A DNA stretch of 64,000 bases from Burkholderia pyrrocinia. Lineage in GTDB: Bacteria; Pseudomonadota; Gammaproteobacteria; Burkholderiales; Burkholderiaceae. Of this stretch, positions 8,887 to 16,895 are shown piece by piece. Position 1 is the stretch's first letter. The number at the start of each line of letters is the position of its first letter. The translations under genes were made by a program, and so were the position numbers. The notes under the pieces were generated by a model. That model saw only the letters and a list, made by a program, of their open reading frames with translations, was not told the origin of the DNA and searched no databases. Location: contig NZ_CP070977.1 of NCBI RefSeq assembly GCF_018417535.1, positions 1,054,001 through 1,118,000 on the forward strand, written 5' to 3'.

Positions 8887-10561
8887 TGTAGTAGCTTTTT
8901 AGAAATGTCGTGTTCTAGCCATTTAGAAATGTCGCGTTTGGACCTCGGTAAGCTTGCCGGCTCCCCGTCAGATCATGGAGCCGGCGATGCACCGAACAGC
9001 ACTGGTGACATTGAACATGCGAGAACTCGACCGTCTGAAGGTAATCCAGGCTGTAGTGGATTTGGGCCTGAGGCCTGGCCGCGCGGCCGAACGACTGGGC
9101 CTAACGGTCCGGCAGATCGAACGGCTAGTGATTCGGTACCGGGAGTCTGGTGCGGCTGGACTGATGTCGCGCAAACGTGGTCGTCCGGGGAACCGGCGAT
9201 TGGACGAGGAACTGGCTCGGAGAGCGCTGACGATCATTCGCGAGCGCTACGCGGATTTTGGCCCGACGCTGGCCTGCGAGAAGTTGTCCGAGTGCCATGG
9301 CATCCAGTTGGCCAAGGAGACGGTCCGGAAGCTGATGACGGATGCCGGTTTGTGGGTGCCACGCCGGCAGCGGCCGCCGAAGGTCTATCAGCCGAGGGCC
9401 CGGCGCGCCTGCTTGGGTGAACTGATCCAGATCGACGGCAGCGATCATCGATGGTTCGAGGAACGGGCGCCGGCCTGCACGCTGCTGGTGTACGTCGACG
9501 ACGCGACGAGTCGGTTGATGCATCTGCACTTCACGCAGACCGAATCGACCTTCAGCTACTTCGAAGCGACGCGGGCGTATCTGGAGCGTTACGGCAAACC
9601 TGGAGCGCTCTACAGCGACAAGTACAGCGTGTTCCGCAGCCCGACCGCGGGCAAGACCGGAAGCAGCGTGACGCAGTTTGGCCGGGCCATGTATGAGCTG
9701 AACATCGATACGTTTTGCGCGAACAGCAGCTCGGCCAAGGGCCGTGTCGAGCGAGCGCATCTGACCTTGCAAGACCGGCTCGTGAAGGAACTGCGGCTGC
9801 GCGGGATCAGCACGGTAGCCGAGGCCAATGCGTATGCGCCCTCCTTCATGGCAGCCTACAACACACGCTTCGCGAAGCCGCCGCGCAGCGACTTCAATGC
9901 GCATCGGCCACTGCGAGACGACGAGGATCTGGATACGTTATTGACGTGGCGTGAAACACGTCGGGTATCGAAATCGCTGACCGTGCTCCACGACCGAGTG
10001 CTTTACTTGCTGGACGACACGCCGGTCAACCGGAAGCTGATTCACCGCTACATCGATGTATGGGAGTACCCCGACGGGCGGATCGAAATCCGAGCCGATG
10101 GCAAGGTTCTGTCTTGCCGTCTTTACGACAAGCTGGCGGAAGTCGATCAAGGTGCAGTGATCGAGCAAAAGCGATTGAGTCACGTGCTACAAGTTTCGCA
10201 AGCGCTTCAGGCTCAGCGCGACAACCGTCGAACCTCCGGATCGCCGTCGCGAACCAATCAAGGTCAGGCCGTCCGCGGTTCAAAGCAACCCGTTGGCACG
10301 AAGAAGCAACGTGCATTTACGCAGGCCGACGTCGAGCAGGTAATCGTGGATCTCGCCGAACACCGACAGGCACAGAATCAACCTCGCAAACCTGGCCGAC
10401 GGTCTGCGAAGACCAACGCAGTAAGCGTAAGCGCCCTGCCCGATCAGGACCAGCTCTTCGACACGGCGTGATCTGCAGCCCATGAGAAACAAATCCTGAA
10501 CCCCTGAAAACACGACATTTCTATTTAGCTGGCGCCACGACATCTTGAAATGGCTACGACA
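8887..10561 (+). mobile_element. Insertion sequence, ISNCY/IS1202-like, apparently complete
   Basis: About 1675 bp with imperfect terminal inverted repeats: the left end reads TGTAGTAGC and the right end, reverse-complemented, TGTCGTAGC. Both ends carry further copies of a subterminal motif of the type TTTAGAAATGTCG (left near 8899 and 8922; right, inverted, near 10510-10525 and 10537-10548), probable transposase binding sites. It is flanked by TTGTG direct repeats and holds one transposase gene. Family placement comes from the transposase; the 5-bp duplication and position beside a XerC-like sequence fit the ISAba32-like group as I recall it. Confidence 0.75.
8987..10471 (+). CDS. DDE transposase, ISNCY/IS1202-like
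   Basis: 494-residue transposase. N-terminal helix-turn-helix region: ERLGLTVRQIERLVIRYRE followed by a basic stretch. The central integrase-type core has candidate catalytic residues Asp150 (LIQIDGSDHRWFE), Asp211 (ALYSDKYSVF) and Glu255 (GRVERAHLTLQD), all intact. The C-terminus is lysine/arginine-rich and low-complexity. I chose the ATG at 8987 because GGAG precedes it by a good distance; an upstream TTG (8954) and ATG (8975) are also in frame, and 9017 is a later option. Codon use is less GC-biased at third positions than in neighbouring genes, as expected for a mobile gene. Confidence 0.88.
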   Translation: MHRTALVTLNMRELDRLKVIQAVVDLGLRPGRAAERLGLTVRQIERLVIRYRESGAAGLMSRKRGRPGNRRLDEELARRALTIIRERYADFGPTLACEKLSECHGIQLAKETVRKLMTDAGLWVPRRQRPPKVYQPRARRACLGELIQIDGSDHRWFEERAPACTLLVYVDDATSRLMHLHFTQTESTFSYFEATRAYLERYGKPGALYSDKYSVFRSPTAGKTGSSVTQFGRAMYELNIDTFCANSSSAKGRVERAHLTLQDRLVKELRLRGISTVAEANAYAPSFMAAYNTRFAKPPRSDFNAHRPLRDDEDLDTLLTWRETRRVSKSLTVLHDRVLYLLDDTPVNRKLIHRYIDVWEYPDGRIEIRADGKVLSCRLYDKLAEVDQGAVIEQKRLSHVLQVSQALQAQRDNRRTSGSPSRTNQGQAVRGSKQPVGTKKQRAFTQADVEQVIVDLAEHRQAQNQPRKPGRRSAKTNAVSVSALPDQDQLFDTA

Positions 10562-10566
10562 TTGTG
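10562..10566. repeat. Right copy of 5-bp target-site duplication (TTGTG)
   Basis: Exact repeat of 8882-8886, immediately right of the IS. The next bases (10567 onward) begin TGTAGG, resembling the left end of a related IS, so this copy appears to have served two successive insertions. Confidence 0.6.
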
Positions 10567-10620
10567 TGTAGGTCCCAAGTTCAGATGTCGCGTTTCCGCT
10601 AAATAAAAATGTCGTGTTTT
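10567..10620 (+). mobile_element. Solo left end of a second, diverged IS1202-like element
   Basis: Starts TGTAGG and contains two subterminal motifs (CAGATGTCGCG and AAAAATGTCGTG) in the order and spacing seen at the left end of the intact IS (which starts TGTAGT with AGAAATGTCG twice). It directly follows TTGTG. The body of this element is missing except for the transposase fragment at 11065-11230. It is best read as an older insertion at the same spot beside the dif-like site, later broken. Confidence 0.5.
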
Positions 10621-10771
10621 GGCTTGTAGGTTGATCGCCGACACCCCTCGGGAAGCGTCGGCGACCAATCGATCCATCTTCAGAGTCGGCGCGGCGGTTG
10701 CGTGCCGGCCGACACGCCATGTTGGTGATACTGTTGGAGCGTCACAGCATCAATTTTGACGAGGGAAAACC

Positions 10772-10978
10772 ATGCGAACCACTGTCACGATCGACGACGA
10801 TCTCTATACGAAGGCCCTGCAGATGGCCGAGCCTGGTATGGATAAGGCGGATCTGTTCCGCGAGGCCATCAAGACATTCGTTCGCGTCCAGGCAGCCAAA
10901 CGCTTGTCTTCGCTGGGCGGCACCATGCCTAACATGGCGGATATCCCGCGGCGGCACCAGGATCTGGAGTCGCAATGA
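10772..10978 (+). CDS. VapB-like type II antitoxin (orphan)
   Basis: 68 residues beginning [19 protein letters not shown], a ribbon-helix-helix DNA-binding start typical of VapB/DUF2191 antitoxins, ending with an acidic/basic tail that would wrap the toxin. A purine-rich GAGGGAAAA precedes the ATG. In a complete system vapC follows and overlaps; here the overlapping ATGA is present but the toxin frame is cut after about 21 codons (see 10975-11040). The gene lies between two pieces of a decayed IS, so it may have been carried in or stranded by rearrangement. Confidence 0.75.
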   Translation: MRTTVTIDDDLYTKALQMAEPGMDKADLFREAIKTFVRVQAAKRLSSLGGTMPNMADIPRRHQDLESQ

Positions 10979-11040
10979 ACGTGCGCGTCGACATCGCAAG
11001 CCGTTTTGACGTGCCTTATGAACCAGCAGCACGGCAGTAA
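10975..11040 (+). pseudogene. Truncated vapC toxin start
   Basis: ATG overlapping the vapB stop (ATGA) opens a frame [11 protein letters not shown] that resembles the beginning of VapC PIN-domain toxins (M-x-V-x-V-D), but the frame stops at 11040 after 21 codons. The acidic residues of a PIN active site beyond the first Asp are absent. IS-derived sequence follows within about 25 bases, so the toxin was probably removed by transposition or deletion. The short length makes this call tentative. Confidence 0.4.
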
Positions 11041-11064
11041 TCGATACGCGTGAGGCGTAACCAG

Positions 11065-11230
11065 TGCCGCGAAACGGACCGGCGCGGACCATTGTCCGCG
11101 ATCGCTACGTCGATTTCGCCCCGGCGCTGGCCTGCAAGAATCTGTCCGAGGCCACGGCATCCAGTTCGCCAGGGAAGCGTTCGGCAAGCCGATGACGGAC
11201 GCCGGCTAATGGCGCCGCCACGGCAGCCCC
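11065..11230 (+). pseudogene. Degenerate transposase fragment of the second IS
   Basis: From about 11088 the DNA aligns with the intact transposase around its YADFGPTLACEKLSE segment: the fragment encodes TIVRDRYVDFAPALACKNLSE, then loses one base so that HGIQFAREAFGKPMTDAG continues in another frame, ends at an in-frame TAA, and the similarity runs on through CGCCGCCACGGCAG. It covers roughly 55 of 494 codons. Its position, 450 bp right of a matching solo left end, suggests both come from one decayed element with the vapB segment in between. Confidence 0.7.
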
Positions 11231-11243
11231 CTCCTCGCCTCCG

Positions 11244-12584
11244 TCAAATCGCCACTTCAGGCGGCGCCTGGCGAAACAGGCGCGTAATCCAGCACAGATA
11301 CACCAGTCCGAGCGCGAACCACACGACGCCGAGCACGAGCGCCGTTTTCTCGAGGCTGACGAGCAGCCAGATATCGGAAACCGCGCCGATCACCGGAAAG
11401 ACGATCCCGCCGAACACCCCGATCCTGCGCTCGCCGTGATTGCCCGAAAGATACAGGCGAATCACGCACAGATTGACGGCCGTAAAGGCGAGGAACGCAC
11501 CGAAGTTGATGAACGACGTCGACGTGGCGACATCCAGCTTCAGCGCGATCAATCCGACGACGCCGGCCAGCGCGATGTTGATCGCGGGCGTCTTGAAGCG
11601 CGGATGAATGAACCCGAAGATGCGCTTCGGCAGGATTTCGTCGCGGCCCATCGCATAGAGCAGCCGGCCGACGCTCGCTTGCGCCGAGATGCCGGACGCG
11701 AACTGCGCAAGGATCAGGCCCGCGAGGAACGCCGTCACGAACAGATCGCCGCCGATCATCTTCGCCACTTCGAACGCGGCCGAATCCGTGTCCTTGAACT
11801 CGACGCCGGGGTGTGCGAGTTGCATCGTGTACGCCGCGATCACGAAGATCGCGCCACCGATCAGCGCAATCAGCAGGATCGCGCGCGGCATGTTCTTTTT
11901 CGGATCGATCGTTTCTTCGGTCAACGTCGAGACGGCGTCGAAACCGAGGTACGAATACGCGGCGATCGCGGCGCCTGCCATCGTCGCGCCGAACGGCACG
12001 TGCGGCTTGAAGAACGGCTCCGCCATCGCGATACCGCCCGCGCCTGCCGCCGCCGATGCGTAGTGCCAGCACAGCACGACGAACATCGCGACAATCGCGA
12101 GTTGCACGACCATCAGCACGATATTGAAGCGCGCGGCCAGTTCGATGCCGAAGATGTTCAGGCCGCTCGTCAACACGATGAACGCGACGATCCAGATCCA
12201 GGTCGGCACATGCGGAAATGCGGCGTTCAGATACGCGGCGCCGATCAGCCAGATCACCATCGGCAGGAAGAAATAGTCGAGCAGCGTCGCCCAGCCGATC
12301 ATGAAGCCCAGGTGCGGGTTGAACGTCTTGCGCGTATACGTATAGGCGGAACCTGCGGCTGGGTAGAGCCGTGCGAGCTTGCCGTAGCTGAGCGCGGTGA
12401 ACGCGATGGCAATCAGCGCGAGCAGGTACGCGAGGGCCGCCGTGTCGTCGCTGGCCTTGGCGAGCACGCCGTAGGTACCGTAGACGATCAGCGGCGCCAT
12501 ATAGGCGAGGCCGAACAGCAGCACGGACGGCAGGCCGAGCGTGCGCTTCAGGCTTGGCGATTCACGGGATGACGACGCTTGCAT
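11244..12584 (-). CDS. APC-family amino acid permease
   Basis: 446-residue inner-membrane transporter of the amino acid-polyamine-organocation superfamily, with about 12 hydrophobic segments. It shows the family's first-helix pattern (GLPSVLLFGLAYMAPLIVYGTYGV) and the conserved AAGSAYTYTRKTFNPHLGFMIG loop. An upstream in-frame ATG adds 31 non-membrane residues, but AGGAG lies correctly before the ATG at 12584, so I used that. The nitrilase-family gene starts upstream on the same strand after a 131-bp gap; together they may import and hydrolyse an amide or amino compound, an inference from neighbourhood only. Confidence 0.88.
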   Translation of the reverse strand: MQASSSRESPSLKRTLGLPSVLLFGLAYMAPLIVYGTYGVLAKASDDTAALAYLLALIAIAFTALSYGKLARLYPAAGSAYTYTRKTFNPHLGFMIGWATLLDYFFLPMVIWLIGAAYLNAAFPHVPTWIWIVAFIVLTSGLNIFGIELAARFNIVLMVVQLAIVAMFVVLCWHYASAAAGAGGIAMAEPFFKPHVPFGATMAGAAIAAYSYLGFDAVSTLTEETIDPKKNMPRAILLIALIGGAIFVIAAYTMQLAHPGVEFKDTDSAAFEVAKMIGGDLFVTAFLAGLILAQFASGISAQASVGRLLYAMGRDEILPKRIFGFIHPRFKTPAINIALAGVVGLIALKLDVATSTSFINFGAFLAFTAVNLCVIRLYLSGNHGERRIGVFGGIVFPVIGAVSDIWLLVSLEKTALVLGVVWFALGLVYLCWITRLFRQAPPEVAI

Positions 12585-12715
12585 GTTATCTCCTGGGCCT
12601 TCCGGGGCCGATACGCATGCCTGTGCCGTCGGGCCGGCATTGCAATGGAACGGGCAGGCATGTGCAGGGCACGGCACCCTGCTCTATGCCGCGAACGGAC
12701 TGTTGTGGATTCGGA

Positions 12716-13561
12716 CTACTCGGCGCGGTGACGGCACGCTTCGATCGTGAGCGCGCGATGCCCGCCAGATTGTTCGACGGGCGCGAGACCGAGCGCCACG
12801 CGTGCGTCGTGCAGATAGCTGTAGTGTTCGCGGCTCGCTTCGAGACGCGTCAGGTCGAGGTTCGCTTGCACAACCGCCTCGCTCCGGCCCAGTTCGATCG
12901 CGGTGTCGCCAAACGGATCGACGAGCGCGGACAGGCCGGCGAACGTCAGGTTGTCGTCGCCGGACCCGCAGCGGTTCACCATCAGCGCGAACATCTGGTT
13001 TTCCATCGCGCGCGCCGCGATTGCGCGACGATGCACCGGACCGAACGGGTCCATGTTGCCGTTGGTGACGATCAGCAGATCGGCGTCGAGCGCACCGACG
13101 GCGCGCGCCGTCTCGGGGAATTCGATGTCGTAGCAGATCAGCAGGCCCACCGTCAGGCCGTTCCAGATGCAGGTCGCGAAGCGGTCGCCCGGCGTGAATA
13201 CGCCGACATCCGACGCCCACAGATGCGTCTTGCGATACCGCAGGACGATGTCGCCCCGTTCGTCGACGAGCACCGTGGTGTTGTAGAACTGTCCGCCGTC
13301 GCGTTCCGCGAGGCCCACCGCGACGGCGACGCCCTTTTGCCGTGCCGCGTCGCGTACTGCCGATAACCCGGGACCGTCGAGCGTTTGTGCGACATCGGCG
13401 ACGTTTTCTCGCGTCGGAAAGCCCGACAGTGTCGTTTCGGGGAACACGATCAGCTTCGTGCCGCCTGCCGCGTCGACGCGCCCGATCGTGTCGATCACCT
13501 TGCGCGTGTTATGCGCGACGTTGCCGTCGATCAGCGAGAGTTGCGCGAGTTCTACCTGCAT
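12716..13561 (-). CDS. Carbon-nitrogen hydrolase (nitrilase superfamily amidase)
   Basis: 281 residues. The Glu-Lys-Cys triad is visible: Glu42 (VFPETTLSGFP), Lys111 (RYRKTHLW), Cys143 (LLICYDIEFPE). It belongs to the amidase/N-carbamoyl hydrolase branch rather than true nitrilases, judging by the short ICYDIEFPE motif. Start chosen at the ATG following GGAAGGAGA; the frame extends 17 codons further upstream. It shares an intergenic region with the divergent LuxR regulator at 13739, which probably controls it, and lies upstream of the APC permease. The substrate is unknown. Confidence 0.87.
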   Translation of the reverse strand: MQVELAQLSLIDGNVAHNTRKVIDTIGRVDAAGGTKLIVFPETTLSGFPTRENVADVAQTLDGPGLSAVRDAARQKGVAVAVGLAERDGGQFYNTTVLVDERGDIVLRYRKTHLWASDVGVFTPGDRFATCIWNGLTVGLLICYDIEFPETARAVGALDADLLIVTNGNMDPFGPVHRRAIAARAMENQMFALMVNRCGSGDDNLTFAGLSALVDPFGDTAIELGRSEAVVQANLDLTRLEASREHYSYLHDARVALGLAPVEQSGGHRALTIEACRHRAE

Positions 13562-13672
13562 GAAACCGTCTCCTTCCAATAGCCTTTCATTTGCGTGTCG
13601 TATGCACCGCACGTCTCACACGACGCTTCGCCAAGCGAGACAGCGCTTGTGCGACTGCCTTTCGAAGTGAGG

Positions 13673-13683
13673 CCGATTATCGG
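13673..13683. promoter_or_regulatory. Palindrome in the nitrilase/luxR divergent promoter
   Basis: CCGATTATCGG, perfect 5-bp arms around one base, lies in the 177-bp space between the two divergent genes, next to an AT-rich stretch (TTATTATTTTTGACC). It is a candidate operator for the LuxR-type protein; short palindromes also occur by chance. Confidence 0.3.
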
Positions 13684-13738
13684 GTTATTATTTTTGACCT
13701 GAAATTCCCCGCCAGGGTTACCCTCACTGGAGGACACG

Positions 13739-14557
13739 ATGGACTTCGAATGGCGAGATCTCGCTTTTCATCGGGAGATTGGTTCGGCCATCGACGCCCT
13801 CGATGGCCCGCATTTCTGGGCACGCCTCACGCGCGTGCTCGAGCGGCATCTCGGTTTCGACAACTGGGTCGCGCTGCGTTTCGCGCGCGATGCCGCGCCG
13901 CTCGTGCTCGCCGAACAGGCGATGCCCGACGGCAAGATCGACCTGATGTTCCAGGACTATCTGGCCGCGCTCTATCAGCTCGATCCGTTCTATCTCGCCG
14001 CGTTCGAAACGCAGGCGTCGGGCTTCTACACGCTCGCCGACGTCGCACCGGACAACTTCCGGATGACCGAGTACTACCAGCGGTACTTCAAGAAAAACAT
14101 CGTCGGCGACGAAGTGCATTTCAACGTCGTGATCGATCGGGATCACACGCTGGGCTTTTCGCTCGGGAAAACAAGCAAGTACGACGAACGCGAGATGGCA
14201 TTGCTTACGCTGTACACGCCGTGGGTGCTGTCGCTGATGCAGCAGCGCTTGCGCTTCGAGACGTTCGTGGTGAAAGAGATGCCGCGCATCGCCGAAGGCG
14301 AAGCGCCTGACCCGCATGCGCGCTTCGGCATGCTGACCGGAAAGAACGGACGCGGCGCGTTGACCACGCGCGAAATCGAAGTGGCGATGCTGTCCTTGAG
14401 CGGATTCTCGTCGCGCGCGATCGGGGAGAAACTGTCGATCTCGTTCGAGACCGTGCGCGCGCACAAAAAACACATCTATGCGAAGCTGGGTGTCGGATCG
14501 CAGTCCGAACTGTTTGCGATGTTCTACGATCCGGGGAGAGCGAACGAGCCCGCGTGA
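13739..14557 (+). CDS. LuxR-family transcriptional regulator
   Basis: 272 residues. The C-terminal LuxR helix-turn-helix is clear at about 205-260: LTTREIEVAMLSLSGFSSRAIGEKLSISFETVRAHKKHIYAKLGV. The N-terminal 180 residues form a GAF/PAS-like sensory region without the typical acyl-homoserine-lactone signature, so a different ligand is likely. GGAGG precedes the ATG. Divergent from the nitrilase/permease pair, which is the obvious target. It converges with the GNAT gene downstream, 79 bases away. Confidence 0.88.
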   Translation: MDFEWRDLAFHREIGSAIDALDGPHFWARLTRVLERHLGFDNWVALRFARDAAPLVLAEQAMPDGKIDLMFQDYLAALYQLDPFYLAAFETQASGFYTLADVAPDNFRMTEYYQRYFKKNIVGDEVHFNVVIDRDHTLGFSLGKTSKYDEREMALLTLYTPWVLSLMQQRLRFETFVVKEMPRIAEGEAPDPHARFGMLTGKNGRGALTTREIEVAMLSLSGFSSRAIGEKLSISFETVRAHKKHIYAKLGVGSQSELFAMFYDPGRANEPA

Positions 14558-14636
14558 TTTGCATCGTGTTACGACTTGTGCGGACGCCGCAAGCGAAACC
14601 GGCCGACGGTCCGCCGTCAGCAAGCGCCCCGCTGTT

Positions 14637-15242
14637 TCAGGCTTCGCCCGGTAGCGCGGAATGACGGGCATCCAGATCGAGCCGCAGATTCGTCACGAAC
14701 GCGGCCCCTGGTTCGCGGGACAGCCTGAATCCGAGTGACCGCGCCAGGCCGATCATCGCGTCGTTCTCGCTCAACGTCGTGCCGACCACCCGCTTCATGC
14801 CCGACCGTTCCGCAAGATCGATCAGGCTTGACAACAGCGCGCGGCCGAGCCCTTGCCGATGCCAGGCATCGTCGATGACGATCGCGCATTCGACGACATC
14901 GGTTTCGCCGTCGTTCATCGCATAGCGCGCGACGCCGATCAGCCGTTCGCGGTCGCCCGCCCGGATGGTCGCGATCACGGCGCCTTCCCGCCGGCGGTCG
15001 ATGCGGGTCCATCGCACCATCTCGTCTTCGGTCGGCTTGCGCGCCGACATCAACCGCATGTAGCGGCTCTGGCTCGACAGCCGGTCGACCAGGTCGCGTT
15101 CGATCTCGAGATCGCTGTGCTCGATCGCACGCAGGAGTATCGGCGTTCCGCCCCTCGCCTCCCAGATGTGCCGGATGCTGAGGGCCGGCGTGTCCGGCAT
15201 GGCCTCACGGTACGGGGCCGGTTCGATCCCGGTCGTATCCAT
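14637..15242 (-). CDS. GNAT-family N-acetyltransferase
   Basis: 201 residues. The acetyl-CoA binding motif is visible as WHRQGLGRALLSSLIDLAERSG, preceded by a beta-strand (VVECAIVIDD) and followed by AMIGLARSLGFRL. The arrangement resembles the C-terminal acetyltransferase domain of bacterial protein lysine acetyltransferases (RYMRLMSARKPTEDEMVRWT), but the acceptor is unknown. I chose the ATG at 15242, which has GGAGG five bases upstream; a start 31 codons earlier is possible. Stands alone, divergent from the MaoC cluster. Confidence 0.85.
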   Translation of the reverse strand: MDTTGIEPAPYREAMPDTPALSIRHIWEARGGTPILLRAIEHSDLEIERDLVDRLSSQSRYMRLMSARKPTEDEMVRWTRIDRRREGAVIATIRAGDRERLIGVARYAMNDGETDVVECAIVIDDAWHRQGLGRALLSSLIDLAERSGMKRVVGTTLSENDAMIGLARSLGFRLSREPGAAFVTNLRLDLDARHSALPGEA

Positions 15243-15665
15243 CCTTACCTCCGCATGGTTTTCGCGCTGCCCGGCGTGCGGCTGGATTCCGTTCGGTACG
15301 GAAAGCGACATGGCCTTCGGCTGGCGCGTCATCATGCATTCAGTCTAGCGATACGCCCGCTTCTACCCCAGGCGTACCGGGTCAAAGCGGTTTTCCAATC
15401 GCATCAATAATGCCGAACGACAAACGGCGCGAGCCCGACGGCCGGGCGGCACCCTGCGGCCCGGCTACGCGTGGCCCTCTCCGCCGTTCGTTGCCGCTTG
15501 CGGCACCCGCATCCCGGTGCGCCGATTATTGACCGATCCGGAATGCCGCATTCATCGCCACCCCCTTACTCCGCATCGGAACGTTTCATACAGTGGCGTC
15601 AAGCCCGAACGACAACGCATCAGCGGCGCCGCCCGGATCTCCCCTCCAGCGCATCGGATACGTCC
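15243..15665. other. Divergent intergenic region without a gene
   Basis: About 420 bases between the GNAT gene and the MaoC cluster. No convincing ORF: open frames run through it but have no ribosome binding site or recognisable sequence. AT-richer patches near 15402-15425 and 15520-15535 are the likely promoter areas. No strong palindrome noticed. Confidence 0.5.
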
Positions 15666-16118
15666 ATGGAACAGCAGCTTTTCTACTTCGACGATTTCAC
15701 CGTCGGCGACACCTTCGTCGGCGCTACGCACGAGGTCACTGCCGCCGACATCAAGCGATTCGCCGCGGAATTCGATCCGCAGCCGTTCCATCTCGACGAC
15801 GAAGCCGCGCGCGGCACGATATTCGGCGGCCTGGCCGCCAGCGGCTGGCATACCGCGGCGATCACGATGCGGCTGCTCGTTACGAGCGGGCCGAAACTGG
15901 CGAACGGAATACTCGGCGCCGGCGCCGACATCGAATGGAAACAACCGACGCGCGCGGGCGACGTGCTGCGCGTCGAGAGCGAAGTCGTGGAGCTGACGCC
16001 GTCCCGGTCGCGCCCGCAGTACGGACTGCTCACGCTGCGAACCAGGACGGTCAATCAACGCGGCGAAGTCGTGCAGATCCTGACCGCCAGGCTGATGGTC
16101 GCGCGTCGTCCCGCGTGA
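15666..16118 (+). CDS. MaoC-like (R)-specific enoyl-CoA hydratase/dehydratase
   Basis: 150 residues with the hot-dog fold signature of MaoC dehydratases: TVGDTFVGATHEVTAADIKRFAAEFDPQPFHLDDEAA, where the Asp (FDPQPFH) and His form the hydration dyad, followed by GGLAASGWHTAAITMRLL. The frame stays open upstream, but the ATG at 15666 gives the usual N-terminus. First gene of a co-directional cluster with flavin reductase (41 bases on), two alpha/beta hydrolases, enoyl-CoA hydratase and LysR. It probably hydrates an enoyl-CoA intermediate. Confidence 0.88.
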   Translation: MEQQLFYFDDFTVGDTFVGATHEVTAADIKRFAAEFDPQPFHLDDEAARGTIFGGLAASGWHTAAITMRLLVTSGPKLANGILGAGADIEWKQPTRAGDVLRVESEVVELTPSRSRPQYGLLTLRTRTVNQRGEVVQILTARLMVARRPA

Positions 16119-16158
16119 CGCGTATCGCCCCGAACCGCTCGAATCAAGGAGACATATC

Positions 16159-16878
16159 GTGATCGTCGACCCCTCCACCCAGGACGCCGCCGCGAACTAC
16201 AAGCTGCTGATCGGCTCGATGCTGCCGCGCGCCATCGCATGGGTCAGCACGCTTTCCACGACCGGCGTCGCGAATCTCGCCCCGATCTCGTTCTTCACCG
16301 TGGTCGGCCGCAAGCCGCCGATCGTGTCGATCTCGATGCAGCCGCGCTCGGACGGCGTCACGCTCAAGGACACCTTCGTCAACATCCGCGACACCGGCGA
16401 ATTCGTCGTGAATATCCCGAACCTCGAGCTGGCCGACGCGATGCACCGCAGCGCCTTCGAATTCCCGTCCGATGTCGACGAGTTCGACGCCGTCGGCCTG
16501 GAAAAGGCCGAATCGCTGACGGTCCGGCCGCCCCGCGTCAAGGCGGCGCCGATCGCGTTCGAATGCCGGCTGGAACGGATCATCCCGATCGGCGAACACC
16601 ACGATCACGTGGTCTTCGGCGAAGTGCTCCGCTTCCGGATTCGCGACGATCTCTATCTCGAGCGCGGCCGCATCGACACCGCCGCGCTGCAGGCGGTCGG
16701 CCGCCTCGCCGCCGAATACACGGTCGTGCAGAACGCGTTCACGACACCGCTCGACCCGCAGGTGGTCACGAAGCTGCAGAACCGCCGAATCGGCCGGCTC
16801 GACGGCCTCGACGACGGTTACTCGCCGATCGACGCGAACAACTGGTCCGCTTCCGGCGCCACGCGCCCGGCCGAATGA
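16159..16878 (+). CDS. Flavin reductase-like (DIM6/NTAB) FMN-binding protein
   Basis: 239 residues with the flavin-reductase-domain pattern: YKLLIGSMLPRAIAWVSTLSTTGVANLAPISFFTVVGRKPPIVSISM. Such proteins bind FMN and supply reduced flavin to a monooxygenase or act on a substrate directly. The start is GTG with AAGGAGA upstream. No monooxygenase lies in the cluster, so either the partner is elsewhere or this longer (about 240 residue) subtype works alone. The next gene begins 17 bases later after AGGAGA, consistent with one operon. Confidence 0.85.
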   Translation: MIVDPSTQDAAANYKLLIGSMLPRAIAWVSTLSTTGVANLAPISFFTVVGRKPPIVSISMQPRSDGVTLKDTFVNIRDTGEFVVNIPNLELADAMHRSAFEFPSDVDEFDAVGLEKAESLTVRPPRVKAAPIAFECRLERIIPIGEHHDHVVFGEVLRFRIRDDLYLERGRIDTAALQAVGRLAAEYTVVQNAFTTPLDPQVVTKLQNRRIGRLDGLDDGYSPIDANNWSASGATRPAE

Positions 16879-16895
16879 TCCGACAGGAGACAAGC

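Noticed and set aside
8882-8890. TTGTGTGTA read as a 9-bp target duplication
   Set aside because: Also repeated at 10562-10570, but the last four bases belong to matching IS ends (TGTA), so 5 bp (TTGTG) gives better terminal repeats.
16239-16895. Open frame before the fused hydrolase, inside the flavin reductase gene
   Set aside because: Arg/Pro-rich and in another frame of a well-supported gene; the hydrolase has its own ribosome binding site at 16896.
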